A DNA stretch of 8,223 nucleotides from assembly GCA_003220955.1 (NCBI GenBank), contig QHTW01000186.1:1-8223 (forward strand), in the 5' to 3' direction. Each line of letters begins with the position of its first letter. Positions within the stretch are counted from its first letter, which is position 1. A program made the position numbers and the translations under genes. The notes beneath the pieces were generated by a model. The model was not told the DNA's origin, ran no database searches, and worked only from the letters and a program-made list of their open reading frames with translations. This DNA is from Gemmatimonadota bacterium. GTDB taxonomy: Bacteria > Gemmatimonadota > Gemmatimonadetes > Gemmatimonadales > GWC2-71-9. This document shows, in pieces, positions 1 through 6,693 of the stretch.

Positions 1-482
1 CGACCGACGACGGGCTGAGCCACGATTTGCAGCGCACCGATCAGACCGGCCTGGCCCGCGCCTTGCGCGAGCGCCGCCTCGCGAAGCGCGCGCTCGACAT
101 TCCGGCGACCGAGCTGCCACCGGATACGTCGGACTGGCCGTCTCGCGATCCGGATTTGCTGGAACGCGTAGAAGAGCGCCTCGCGCGCGAGCTTGGCCTG
201 CACGTCGATCAGCTGTTTCTCGACTTCCCCTCGAAACCGGACATGTTCGACGTCGCGGTGCCTGTCGCGGGACGCAGCGGGACCGCCGCGGAGCACCTGG
301 GCTTGCCGCGGGTCGCCGCCGAGCTGCACCGCTCCGCGCGAGCGCTACGCGTGTTCGTGCTCGAGCCGGTCGAAGTTCCGGCGCGGCCCATCGTCGAGTT
401 GATCGTGTTGCCGCGCGAAGAAGTGGCTGTACGGCTGGTGAGTAGTGGGGCGCTCCTGCGGGATGCGGCTCGTCGGGGATAG
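1..482 (+). CDS. C-terminal part of a probable HD-superfamily phosphohydrolase (5' end outside window)
   Basis: The reading frame is open from base 3 to the TAG at 480-482, giving 159 residues with no obvious native start. A TTG at 27 is in frame, but coding continues upstream of it, so I treat the gene as truncated by the window edge. The visible part is soluble and charged. It contains an RALRERRLAKRAL segment, then a helix rich in Glu and Arg (about residues 55-70), then LHVDQLFLDFPSKP and a C-terminal alpha/beta region. This order resembles the region after the catalytic HD domain in COG1078 HD phosphohydrolases (YwfO-like). The HD metal-binding residues would lie upstream and cannot be checked, so the family call is by resemblance only. 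The gene converges on the PP2C locus: the two stop codons are separated by two bases, leaving no room for a terminator between them. Confidence 0.5.
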   Translation, partial: TDDGLSHDLQRTDQTGLARALRERRLAKRALDIPATELPPDTSDWPSRDPDLLERVEERLARELGLHVDQLFLDFPSKPDMFDVAVPVAGRSGTAAEHLGLPRVAAELHRSARALRVFVLEPVEVPARPIVELIVLPREEVAVRLVSSGALLRDAARRG

Positions 483-484
483 GA

Positions 485-1226
485 CTATCGCGGCCGCGGG
501 ACCGTCTGCTGCGTCTTTACCTCGTCCGGCACCGGAGCCTCGACCGAATCGATCCGCACGATGACCGCGGTGATGTTGTCGAGACCGCCGTGGCGGTTGG
601 CTTCGGCGATCAGCGCGTCGACCTCGTCTTGCGGCATCCGCTCCGGCGACAACAGCTCGGCCAGCTGATAATCCTCGAGCATCCCGGTCAATCCGTCCGA
701 CGCCAAGAGGAACACGTCGTTCGCCTTCACCGTGCCGGCATAAATGTCGGGCATCACGTCGCTGTTCGCGCCGACGCAGCGCGTGATGACGTTGCTGTAG
801 GGATGCGTCCGCGCCTGCTCGGGTGTCAAATAGCCGGCGTCCACTTGCTCCTGCACGTAGGAGTGGTCCTTCGTCAGCTGGCTGAGACGGCCGTCGCGCA
901 ACAGATACGCCCGGCTGTCCCCGACCTGGCCGATCAAGAATCGCGTCTCGTACAGGGTGAGCGCCGTGACCGTGGTGCCCATCCCGCGCTTGTCGTGCTC
1001 GGTGAGCGTGCGTTGCCGCGACTTGCTCGTCGCCCAAACCGCGAACGGAATGGATCTCGTCGGCGACGATGCGCACCGCCATCTCGCTCGCGACTTCCCC
1101 GGCCGCGTGCCCACCCATGCCATCGGCCACGACGAAGATCCCGCGGTCGGGAATCATGCGGAAACTGTCCTCATTCCCCGACCGAATGACGCCGACGTCG
1201 GTACGACCTGCGGAAGTGATGTGCAC
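485..1226 (-). pseudogene. PP2C-family protein Ser/Thr phosphatase, split by a frameshift with an apparent internal deletion
   Basis: PP2C phosphatases are Mn/Mg-dependent and remove phosphate from Ser and Thr, opposing Ser/Thr kinases. Read from a GTG at 1226, the first frame gives 72 residues (to about 1011) starting MHITSAGRTDVGV. It holds the N-terminal motifs GNED (residues 18-21) and ADGMGGHAAGE (34-44). The rest lies in another frame, about 1012-488 (about 175 residues): RGMGTTVTA, GDSRAYLLRDG, LTKDHS, a SDG motif in LLASDGLTGML, and GGLDNITAVIV. All metal-binding aspartate motifs are therefore present, but in two frames. Between MAVRIVADEIHSVRGLGDEQVAAT and RTLTEHDKRGMGTT the usual helix (AxxAN-like) is missing, about 12-17 residues compared with proteins such as mycobacterial PstP. 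A net loss of 3n+2 bases near 1011-1022 would explain both. If translated as it stands, the first frame runs on to 345 with an unrelated tail. The start lies 7 bases after the FHA gene's stop, so the two are probably cotranscribed. An assembly or sequencing error is an alternative to a true pseudogene. Confidence 0.85.
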
Positions 1227-1233
1227 GTGATCT

Positions 1234-2712
1234 CTAAATAAACACCCAGTACACCAGTCCAATGATCCCGAGGAGTAAAACTGCCGCGCTGCCCCCACAG
1301 CCCTTGCCCTTCTTGGGCTGTTGCTGTGCAACGGGTTGTTTGGCGCCCGCTTTCGGCTTGGCAGGCGCGGGTTTTGCCGCCGCTGGACTCGCCGCCGCTG
1401 GTCTCGCCGCCGCTGGTCTCGCGGCCGGCGGTTTTGGCGGCGCCGGTTTTGCCACCGCCGGTTTCGAGGCCGGCGCGGGAGCCGCGGGGGGGGGCCCTTT
1501 CGACGGCTGTGGCGACATCGTCAGCACCTCGATCATTCGGGTGCTGGCTCCTTTTTCCACTCCCGCGTCGTCGGTGGGCTCAAACACGGCGGAGACATCC
1601 CCGAACCGAACGGTCGCTCCCGGTGCGAGCGGCGCGTCACCCTTTACCTGATCCCCGTCGATGAATGTGCCGTTCGTCGAATCGAGATCCACCAGTACCC
1701 AAACGCCTTCGCGCCGTTGCAGCTTCGCGTGCGTGGTGGACACGGATTCATCGGGGAGGACGATGTCGTTGTAGTCAGCCCGTCCGATGTTGATGACGGG
1801 CGTTTTGACGCCGAGCCGTTGCCCCTTCAGCGCGCCGGCGCGGACCAGAAAACTCGCCAGAAGAGCTCCTGACGGCCGGGTCGCGGGCTGCTGGGGGACC
1901 GGCGCTGGCGACACGCCATGCACGGTTTCCCGCAGTCTATCACCCACCGCCGGGGTCGAGCCCTTGGTTGGGGGAAGCGGGGATGCGGCCGCGGGCGCGC
2001 TAGCGGCCAGCCCCGGGGAAGGGTTTGTCGTAACTGGAGGCGGAGGGGGGACCGTGTCGGCATAGAACCGGAATTTCTCCTCGCCGATCGTGATCACGTC
2101 GGCGCGGGCAAGCAGGCGCTGTCCTTCGACCCGAACGTCGTTCACCGATGTGCCATTCGTGCTGGAATCGACGAGCAGGTAGCCCTTGGGTGTCTGCACG
2201 ATTTCGGCGTGCCGGCGCGAAACGTCCTTTCCAGCAACGACGACATCGCAGGACGCGTCCCGTCCAAAGACGAGCGACGTGCCCGCAATCGCGTACTCTC
2301 TCCCGTCCGTCAGTGAAACGACGCGGCCACCGGTGTTGACGGTGGCCTTTCCCCCCTTGGCGTCCGCCTTTGCTTGTGCCATCGCCTGCGGCAGGCTCAT
2401 CGCCTGGACATACTGCGTGCTACCGCTGCGCCGCTCGTCGACGAAGGTTAGCTCCTGCCCCGCAACTTCCACCTTATCGCCGTGCAGGAGGGGCGTCGGT
2501 TCGGCCCCCAGGCGGACGCCGTTGATCAAGACCTCGGCTTCCGGGACTGCCTTGGTAATGACGACTTGGCCGTCAGGCAGGGATTTCAACTTTGCATGTC
2601 GCGGGAGGACACCGGGTGCGGTGAGGGGGATGGCGCTGCTCGGATCGGAGCCGAGCAGCACGTCACCCTGCGGAAGTGTGAACCTCCGCCCTCCCATCTC
2701 AAGCAGTGCCAT
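1234..2712 (-). CDS. Triple-FHA-domain protein with Pro/Ala-rich linker and C-terminal membrane anchor
   Basis: FHA domains bind phosphothreonine peptides and recruit partners in Ser/Thr kinase signalling. The protein is 492 residues. FHA1 (about 1-92) is degenerate: LLGSDPSS stands where GR is expected and LPRHAKL where S-x-x-H is expected, though ING (63-65) remains. FHA2 (about 128-218) is canonical: FGRD (R151), VSRRHAEI (S165, H168), STNGT (N186). FHA3 (about 283-378) is also canonical: IGRADYND (R311), VSTTHAKL (S325, H328), STNGTFIDG (N347). A Pro-rich linker (about 219-282) separates FHA2 from FHA3. A Pro/Ala/Lys-rich stretch (about 401-470) leads to a single hydrophobic segment, SAAVLLLGIIGLVYWVFI, ending at the last residue. 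This looks like a tail anchor that leaves the FHA domains in the cytoplasm. I chose the ATG at 2712 because it directly begins FHA1 and has GGGAG nine bases upstream. The frame is open further back to 3177, but that part overlaps the flippase gene and has no FHA-like sequence. The stop is 7 bases before the PP2C start, suggesting one transcript. Confidence 0.9.
   Translation of the reverse strand: MALLEMGGRRFTLPQGDVLLGSDPSSAIPLTAPGVLPRHAKLKSLPDGQVVITKAVPEAEVLINGVRLGAEPTPLLHGDKVEVAGQELTFVDERRSGSTQYVQAMSLPQAMAQAKADAKGGKATVNTGGRVVSLTDGREYAIAGTSLVFGRDASCDVVVAGKDVSRRHAEIVQTPKGYLLVDSSTNGTSVNDVRVEGQRLLARADVITIGEEKFRFYADTVPPPPPVTTNPSPGLAASAPAAASPLPPTKGSTPAVGDRLRETVHGVSPAPVPQQPATRPSGALLASFLVRAGALKGQRLGVKTPVINIGRADYNDIVLPDESVSTTHAKLQRREGVWVLVDLDSTNGTFIDGDQVKGDAPLAPGATVRFGDVSAVFEPTDDAGVEKGASTRMIEVLTMSPQPSKGPPPAAPAPASKPAVAKPAPPKPPAARPAAARPAAASPAAAKPAPAKPKAGAKQPVAQQQPKKGKGCGGSAAVLLLGIIGLVYWVFI
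1376..1420 (-). repeat. Three tandem 15-bp direct repeats in the FHA-protein linker
   Basis: Plus-strand units GCCGCCGCTGGACTC, GCCGCCGCTGGTCTC and GCCGCCGCTGGTCTC follow one another exactly, with one base differing in the first. On the coding strand they encode the Ala/Pro/Arg repeats (ARPAA-type) of the low-complexity linker before the membrane anchor. Because the unit is 15 bp, copy-number change would keep the frame and alter only linker length. Confidence 0.85.
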
Positions 2713-2721
2713 GCGCGCGCA

Positions 2722-2726
2722 CTCCC
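2722..2726 (-). promoter_or_regulatory. Shine-Dalgarno of the FHA gene
   Basis: On the minus strand GGGAG lies nine bases before the ATG at 2712. It supports this start over the longer open frame reaching 3177. The 74-base gap to the upstream flippase stop (2713-2786) shows no clear promoter or terminator that I can identify by eye. Confidence 0.5.
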
Positions 2727-2786
2727 GTAGCTGTCGCCAGGCCGTGAAGTTACGCCCGGCCGTGTAACCGGGCAAGGAAGCAGCAG

Positions 2787-3869
2787 TTAGGTGATTCCGA
2801 CGGCCTCTTCGCGTCCGATCAGGCCGCGGCGCAGCCAGTACCAGAAGATCAACGAGCCGACGATCACCGTCGCGTAGCTGTTGATGAATCGCCAGATCAA
2901 GGTGTAGCTCGGAGTCAACTCGCGCGGAACGTACACGGACATGACGACCGCGGAGGTGAGCTCCGCCAGCCCCGAGGCGCCCGGCGTGGGAGCGAAGTAC
3001 AGGAGGAACGACACGAGCGTTTGGAGCAAGAGGATATCGGTAAAATCGGGCGTCTTCCCCAGAATCCGCAGGCTCACGTATCCGGCCAACAGCTTGTTGG
3101 CGTGCGAGGGGGCGGAGACAACGATCGCGAGCAACAGCGTCAGCAGGCCACGCGGTGAGCCGAATGCGACCATGCAATCATGGGCGCGATCCACTCCGGC
3201 CAAGAGCTTCTCCATCCGCTCGGCGGCGCGCGGGCTGCGGCGCGCGATGCGCCCTGCAAGACGCTCAATGAAGCGTTTGACCAGGCCGGGGAACACGACC
3301 GCCGTCAGCATCAGCAAACCGATGATGCCGAAAATCGTCAGACTGGTCTTGAAGAGATCGTAGAGGGTGATGCCGAGCACGAGGCCGTGCTGGGCGAGCG
3401 ATTTCCCTGCCCCAAACCAGACGGCGAGGGGTCCGGCAATCGCAAAGAACCCGACGGTCGCGATGAACGTGACGAAGATCGAGCTGAGCGCAACCGGAAC
3501 CGGCACTCCCGCCCGTTTCATGACCCAGATGGACATCGGGGCAGACCCGGACTGGAAGGGCGTGAGGTAAGACCCCCAAGCGCCGAAGCCACCGGCGAGA
3601 ATCATGTCCCGCAGCCTGACGCCGGGATGTACGTAGCGAGTGCAAATCCAGAGACGGAATCCGCCTCCCACCCAGTCCATGGACGAGAGGACGAGCCCAA
3701 CCGGCACCCAGCGCCAGTCCAACTCCCCAAACGGCGCGAGGAACACGGCGGCGCGGTCGCCTTTGAAGATCAGGTAATAGCCAACGAGGAGTGCGACTCC
3801 GCCGAGGGAGATGGCAGCGAATAGCTCTAGGCCACGACGAAGCAGCCGCGGGGTCAGGGCGAGGGCCAT
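2787..3869 (-). CDS. Flippase-like polytopic membrane protein (LPG synthase transmembrane-domain / UPF0104 family)
   Basis: This 360-residue protein is mostly hydrophobic, with about seven to eight likely membrane segments (for example around 15-35, 53-73, 128-152, 174-195, 240-262, 277-293 and 325-346). It has a more basic loop between about 197 and 230. Family marks are a YLTPFQSGSAP segment (101-111), matching the usual TP...GG-P loop, and YFAPTPGASGLAE (291-303), matching the characteristic PTPGG-G--E signature near the C-terminus. The family is the membrane half of MprF-type lysylphosphatidylglycerol synthases and is often annotated as flippase-like (TIGR00374, AglD-related). No aminoacyl-transferase domain is fused here, so I infer a lipid or lipid-linked transport role with unknown substrate. 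The first loop has Ser-Ala in place of the usual Gly-Glu, a small departure. It is the first gene of the minus-strand run toward the FHA and PP2C genes and is divergent from uvrA. The start is ATG at 3869; only a weak ribosome-binding signal is visible. Confidence 0.82.
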   Translation of the reverse strand: MALALTPRLLRRGLELFAAISLGGVALLVGYYLIFKGDRAAVFLAPFGELDWRWVPVGLVLSSMDWVGGGFRLWICTRYVHPGVRLRDMILAGGFGAWGSYLTPFQSGSAPMSIWVMKRAGVPVPVALSSIFVTFIATVGFFAIAGPLAVWFGAGKSLAQHGLVLGITLYDLFKTSLTIFGIIGLLMLTAVVFPGLVKRFIERLAGRIARRSPRAAERMEKLLAGVDRAHDCMVAFGSPRGLLTLLLAIVVSAPSHANKLLAGYVSLRILGKTPDFTDILLLQTLVSFLLYFAPTPGASGLAELTSAVVMSVYVPRELTPSYTLIWRFINSYATVIVGSLIFWYWLRRGLIGREEAVGIT

Positions 3870-3900
3870 CTAGTGGGCAAAGCTGTTATTTTTGGGGGTT
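3870..3900. promoter_or_regulatory. 31-bp divergent start region between the flippase gene and uvrA
   Basis: Only 31 bases separate the ATG of the minus-strand flippase gene (3869) from the ATG of uvrA (3901). It contains the only AT-rich patch nearby (GTTATTTTT, 3885-3893). Any promoters for the two genes must overlap each other or extend into the opposite coding sequence. I see no convincing -35/-10 pair and no complete SOS (LexA) operator. Confidence 0.4.
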
Positions 3901-6693
3901 ATGCGCCATCCCCCCGAGCGCGTCGTTCTCCGCAACGTACGCCAGCATAATCTAAAGGGCATCACCGTCGAGTTCCCGCGCCGGGCGCTCTCGGTCATCA
4001 CGGGCCCGTCGGGATCGGGGAAGAGCTCGCTCGCCTTCGATACGCTGTACGCCGAAGGACAGCGGCGCTACATCGAGTCGTTGTCGACCTATGCCAAGCA
4101 ATTCCTCGAGCGGATGCCGAAGCCGCTGGTCGATGCGATGGAGGGTCTCTCGCCCGCCGTCGCGATCGAGCAGAAGAACCCCACGACCTCGAGCCGTTCG
4201 ACCGTCGGCACGGCGACCGAAATCGCCGACTTTCTGCGCCTCCTGTGGGCCCGGGCGGGGACCCAGACCTGTCTGCAATGCGGCCAGGACGTGAAACGGG
4301 ATACCGTGCAGGAGGTGGTGGATGCCGTCCGTGAAGCGTGGGGCGTGCCGAGTGCGGCGTATCCGATTGTCGTTTCGTTCCCGCTGCCAGCCTCGGCTCA
4401 CCGTCCCGATGTAGAAATCGCCGCACAGTTGCGCGCCGCGGGATTCGTTCGCGCGCAAGTCGATGGCGATACCGTTCGTCTGGATGACGTGGACGCCGAA
4501 GAACGGGTCCGGGCCGGCAAAGACGTCCTCGTGCTCGTTGATCGTGTCGCGCTGACGGAGGAGAATCGCGGCCGGCTGGCGGATGCGGTCGCCACAGCCT
4601 TCAGTGAAGGAGAAGGAATTGCAGTTGCGCTGAATAACGGCGATCGCAGGCGGTTTTCCGAGCACCCCGCCTGCTCGGCCTGCGGTTGTGCCGCGCCGGT
4701 GCTCACCCCGACGCTCTTTTCCTTTAATAACCCACGCGGCGCGTGCCCCGGCTGTAACGGCTTCGGTGCGGTCCTGGAGTATGACGAATCCCTCATCGTC
4801 CCCGATCCGAGGCGGTCTCTGGTGCAGGGCGCCCTCGATCCGTGGACCAAGCCGCGCTACGAAGGAAGGCGACGCCTGCTGCGGGAGACGGCGCGGGCGC
4901 GCGACATCGATCTCGATGCACCATGGCAGGATATCCCGGCGCGCGAGCGGCACTTCCTGCTCCATAACAAAGTCGGCCGCTATCTCGGCATCTTCCCGTT
5001 CCTGAAGCGGCTCGAGGAAAAGCGCTACAAGCAGTACATCCGCGTCTTTCTGCGGCAGTACCAGCTCGCCAAGACTTGTCCAGGGTGCGGCGGCGCGCGA
5101 CTCAAGCCCGAAGCGCTCGCGGTGCGTGTCGCGGGCAAGACGATCGCCCAAGTGGCCGCGCTCACGGCCGGGGATCTCGCTGACTGGCTCGAGCATCTCG
5201 CGCTGCCCGCGTTCCAGCAGAGCGTCGCCAATCACGTGCTCGACGAGCTGCGCGCGCGTGTGAGCTTCGTGAACGACGTCGGCCTGGGGTATCTCACGCT
5301 CGACCGTCAGACTCGCACGCTCTCGGGCGGTGAAGCCCAGCGCATTGCGCTGTCGAACGCCCTCGGCTCGCATCTGGTCGATACGCTCTACGTCCTCGAC
5401 GAGCCGTCGATCGGGCTGCACCCCGCAGACGTGGATCGCCTGCTCGGATTGCTGCGGCGGCTCGCCGATGCCGGCAATACCGTCGTCGTGGTCGAGCATG
5501 ATCCCGCCGCGATGGCTGCGGCGAGTTGGATGGTCGAGCTCGGCCCCGCCAGTGGTGACGCCGGTGGACAGCTCGTCTATCAGGGCCCGGCGGCGGCGGT
5601 GCGCGAGGCCGGCACATTGACCGGCCAATATCTGTCCGGCGAGAAACGGATCGGCGTCCCGTCGGCGCGCCGGCCCGCAGTCCGGTGGCTGGAGATCAAG
5701 GGCGCCCGGCTCCACAACCTCAAGGGCGTCGACGTGCGGATCCCAGTGGGCACGCTGACGGCGGTGACGGGAGTCTCCGGCTCTGGCAAATCGACGCTGG
5801 TGCATGACGTGTTGTACCGCCAGCTCGAGAGCCGCCTGCGGGGCGAGCACAGCGCCAAGCAGCACCTCGGCGAGCCGGTCGGCGAGGTGACGTCCCTGAA
5901 GGGATGGGAGCACCTCGAGGACGTCGTGCTCATCGATCAGGCCCCGATTGGGCGCACGCCGCGCTCTAATCCGGTGACGTACGTGAAGGCCTTCGACGAA
6001 TTACGCGCGCTGTTCGCGAATGAAGCGCTGGCGCGGGCGCGCGGTTACGAGCCCAGCACGTTTTCCTTCAACGTTGCGGGAGGCCGCTGCGAGGCGTGCG
6101 AAGGCGCCGGGCACGTGCTGATCGAAATGGTCTTCCTCGCCAACGTGTTCGTCCCGTGCGAGGTGTGCGGCGGCTCGCGCTTCAAGCGCGAGGTGCTCGA
6201 CGTGAAGCTCCAGGGCGCCAGCGTTGCGCAGGCGCTGGAGTGGACCGTTGACGAGGCGATCAAGCGCCTGCATCGCCACCCGCGGCTCGCGCGCTGTCTC
6301 TGGTATCTGCAGCAGGTTGGTCTCGGATATCTGCGGCTCGGCCAGCCGGCCACCACGCTGTCCGGTGGCGAGGCGCAACGGCTGAAAATCGCGCGGGAGT
6401 TGGCGCGAGCGAAAGGTGGGCGAAGGCTCTACATCCTCGACGAACCGACGACTGGCCTGCATCTCGACGACGTGCGCGTCTTGTGCCGAGTCCTCGATCG
6501 ATTGGTGGATGCGGGACACACCGTGCTCGTGATCGAGCACAACCTCGACGTCATCAAGCGCGCCGACTGGGTGATTGACTTGGGGCCCGGGGCTGGGGAT
6601 CAGGGGGGCCGCGTTGTTGCCGCGGGTACGCCCGAGGATGTCACGCAGATCACCGACTCGGTTACGGGAAGGTACTTGCGAGATTTGGCGTGA
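3901..6693 (+). CDS. uvrA: UvrA, excinuclease ABC subunit A (nucleotide excision repair damage sensor)
   Basis: UvrA is the ATP-dependent DNA damage sensor that loads UvrB in nucleotide excision repair. From ATG 3901 the protein has 930 residues, close to the E. coli length of 940. ABC module I has Walker A GPSGSGKS (35-42), then LAFDTLYAEGQRRYIESLSTYAKQFL, signature LSGGEAQR (474-481) and Walker B VLDEPSIGLH (498-507). ABC module II has Walker A GVSGSGKS (624-631), IGRTPRSNP, signature LSGGEAQR (820-827) and ILDEPTTGLH (845-854). Cysteine pairs fit the three zinc sites of the family: C124/C127 with C393/C396, C258/C261 with C282/C285, and C730/C733 with C753/C756. The insert of about 125 residues between C127 and C258 corresponds to the UvrB-binding domain, which UvrA2-type proteins lack, so this is a true UvrA1. 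The stretch KRLEEKRYKQYIRVFLRQYQ (about 369-388) differs from the E. coli equivalent and seems lineage-typical. An in-frame TTG at 3892 would add three residues; I prefer the ATG. No gap or frameshift is seen. Confidence 0.97.
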   Translation: MRHPPERVVLRNVRQHNLKGITVEFPRRALSVITGPSGSGKSSLAFDTLYAEGQRRYIESLSTYAKQFLERMPKPLVDAMEGLSPAVAIEQKNPTTSSRSTVGTATEIADFLRLLWARAGTQTCLQCGQDVKRDTVQEVVDAVREAWGVPSAAYPIVVSFPLPASAHRPDVEIAAQLRAAGFVRAQVDGDTVRLDDVDAEERVRAGKDVLVLVDRVALTEENRGRLADAVATAFSEGEGIAVALNNGDRRRFSEHPACSACGCAAPVLTPTLFSFNNPRGACPGCNGFGAVLEYDESLIVPDPRRSLVQGALDPWTKPRYEGRRRLLRETARARDIDLDAPWQDIPARERHFLLHNKVGRYLGIFPFLKRLEEKRYKQYIRVFLRQYQLAKTCPGCGGARLKPEALAVRVAGKTIAQVAALTAGDLADWLEHLALPAFQQSVANHVLDELRARVSFVNDVGLGYLTLDRQTRTLSGGEAQRIALSNALGSHLVDTLYVLDEPSIGLHPADVDRLLGLLRRLADAGNTVVVVEHDPAAMAAASWMVELGPASGDAGGQLVYQGPAAAVREAGTLTGQYLSGEKRIGVPSARRPAVRWLEIKGARLHNLKGVDVRIPVGTLTAVTGVSGSGKSTLVHDVLYRQLESRLRGEHSAKQHLGEPVGEVTSLKGWEHLEDVVLIDQAPIGRTPRSNPVTYVKAFDELRALFANEALARARGYEPSTFSFNVAGGRCEACEGAGHVLIEMVFLANVFVPCEVCGGSRFKREVLDVKLQGASVAQALEWTVDEAIKRLHRHPRLARCLWYLQQVGLGYLRLGQPATTLSGGEAQRLKIARELARAKGGRRLYILDEPTTGLHLDDVRVLCRVLDRLVDAGHTVLVIEHNLDVIKRADWVIDLGPGAGDQGGRVVAAGTPEDVTQITDSVTGRYLRDLA

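Noticed and set aside
1227..1331. Upstream ATG at 1331 as the start of the PP2C gene
   Set aside because: It would overlap the FHA gene by about 98 bases and add non-family sequence. The GTG at 1226 gives the expected short N-terminus before GRTDVG.
590..2339. Several plus-strand open frames opposite the PP2C and FHA genes
   Set aside because: All are out of frame with recognised genes, rich in Arg, Pro or Gly, without ribosome-binding sites or family motifs.
2713..3177. N-terminal extension of the FHA protein by 155 residues
   Set aside because: It overlaps the 3' end of the flippase gene in another frame and has Arg-rich shadow composition. The ATG at 2712 begins the first FHA domain and has a good GGGAG upstream.
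3880..3900. Possible LexA/SOS operator upstream of uvrA
   Set aside because: Only a CTGT half-site (3883-3886) is present. The matching ACAG at the right spacing is missing, and no other known SOS-box form was recognised.
3952..5913. A 653-codon open frame on the minus strand
   Set aside because: It lies wholly antisense to uvrA, whose protein has all expected motifs. The antisense product is Arg/His-rich, with no domain or membrane pattern. High-GC codon bias produces such shadow frames.
3901..6693. UvrA2-type or drug-resistance ABC protein in place of a repair UvrA
   Set aside because: The UvrB-binding insert and all three zinc cysteine sets are present at near-normal length, as expected for canonical UvrA.
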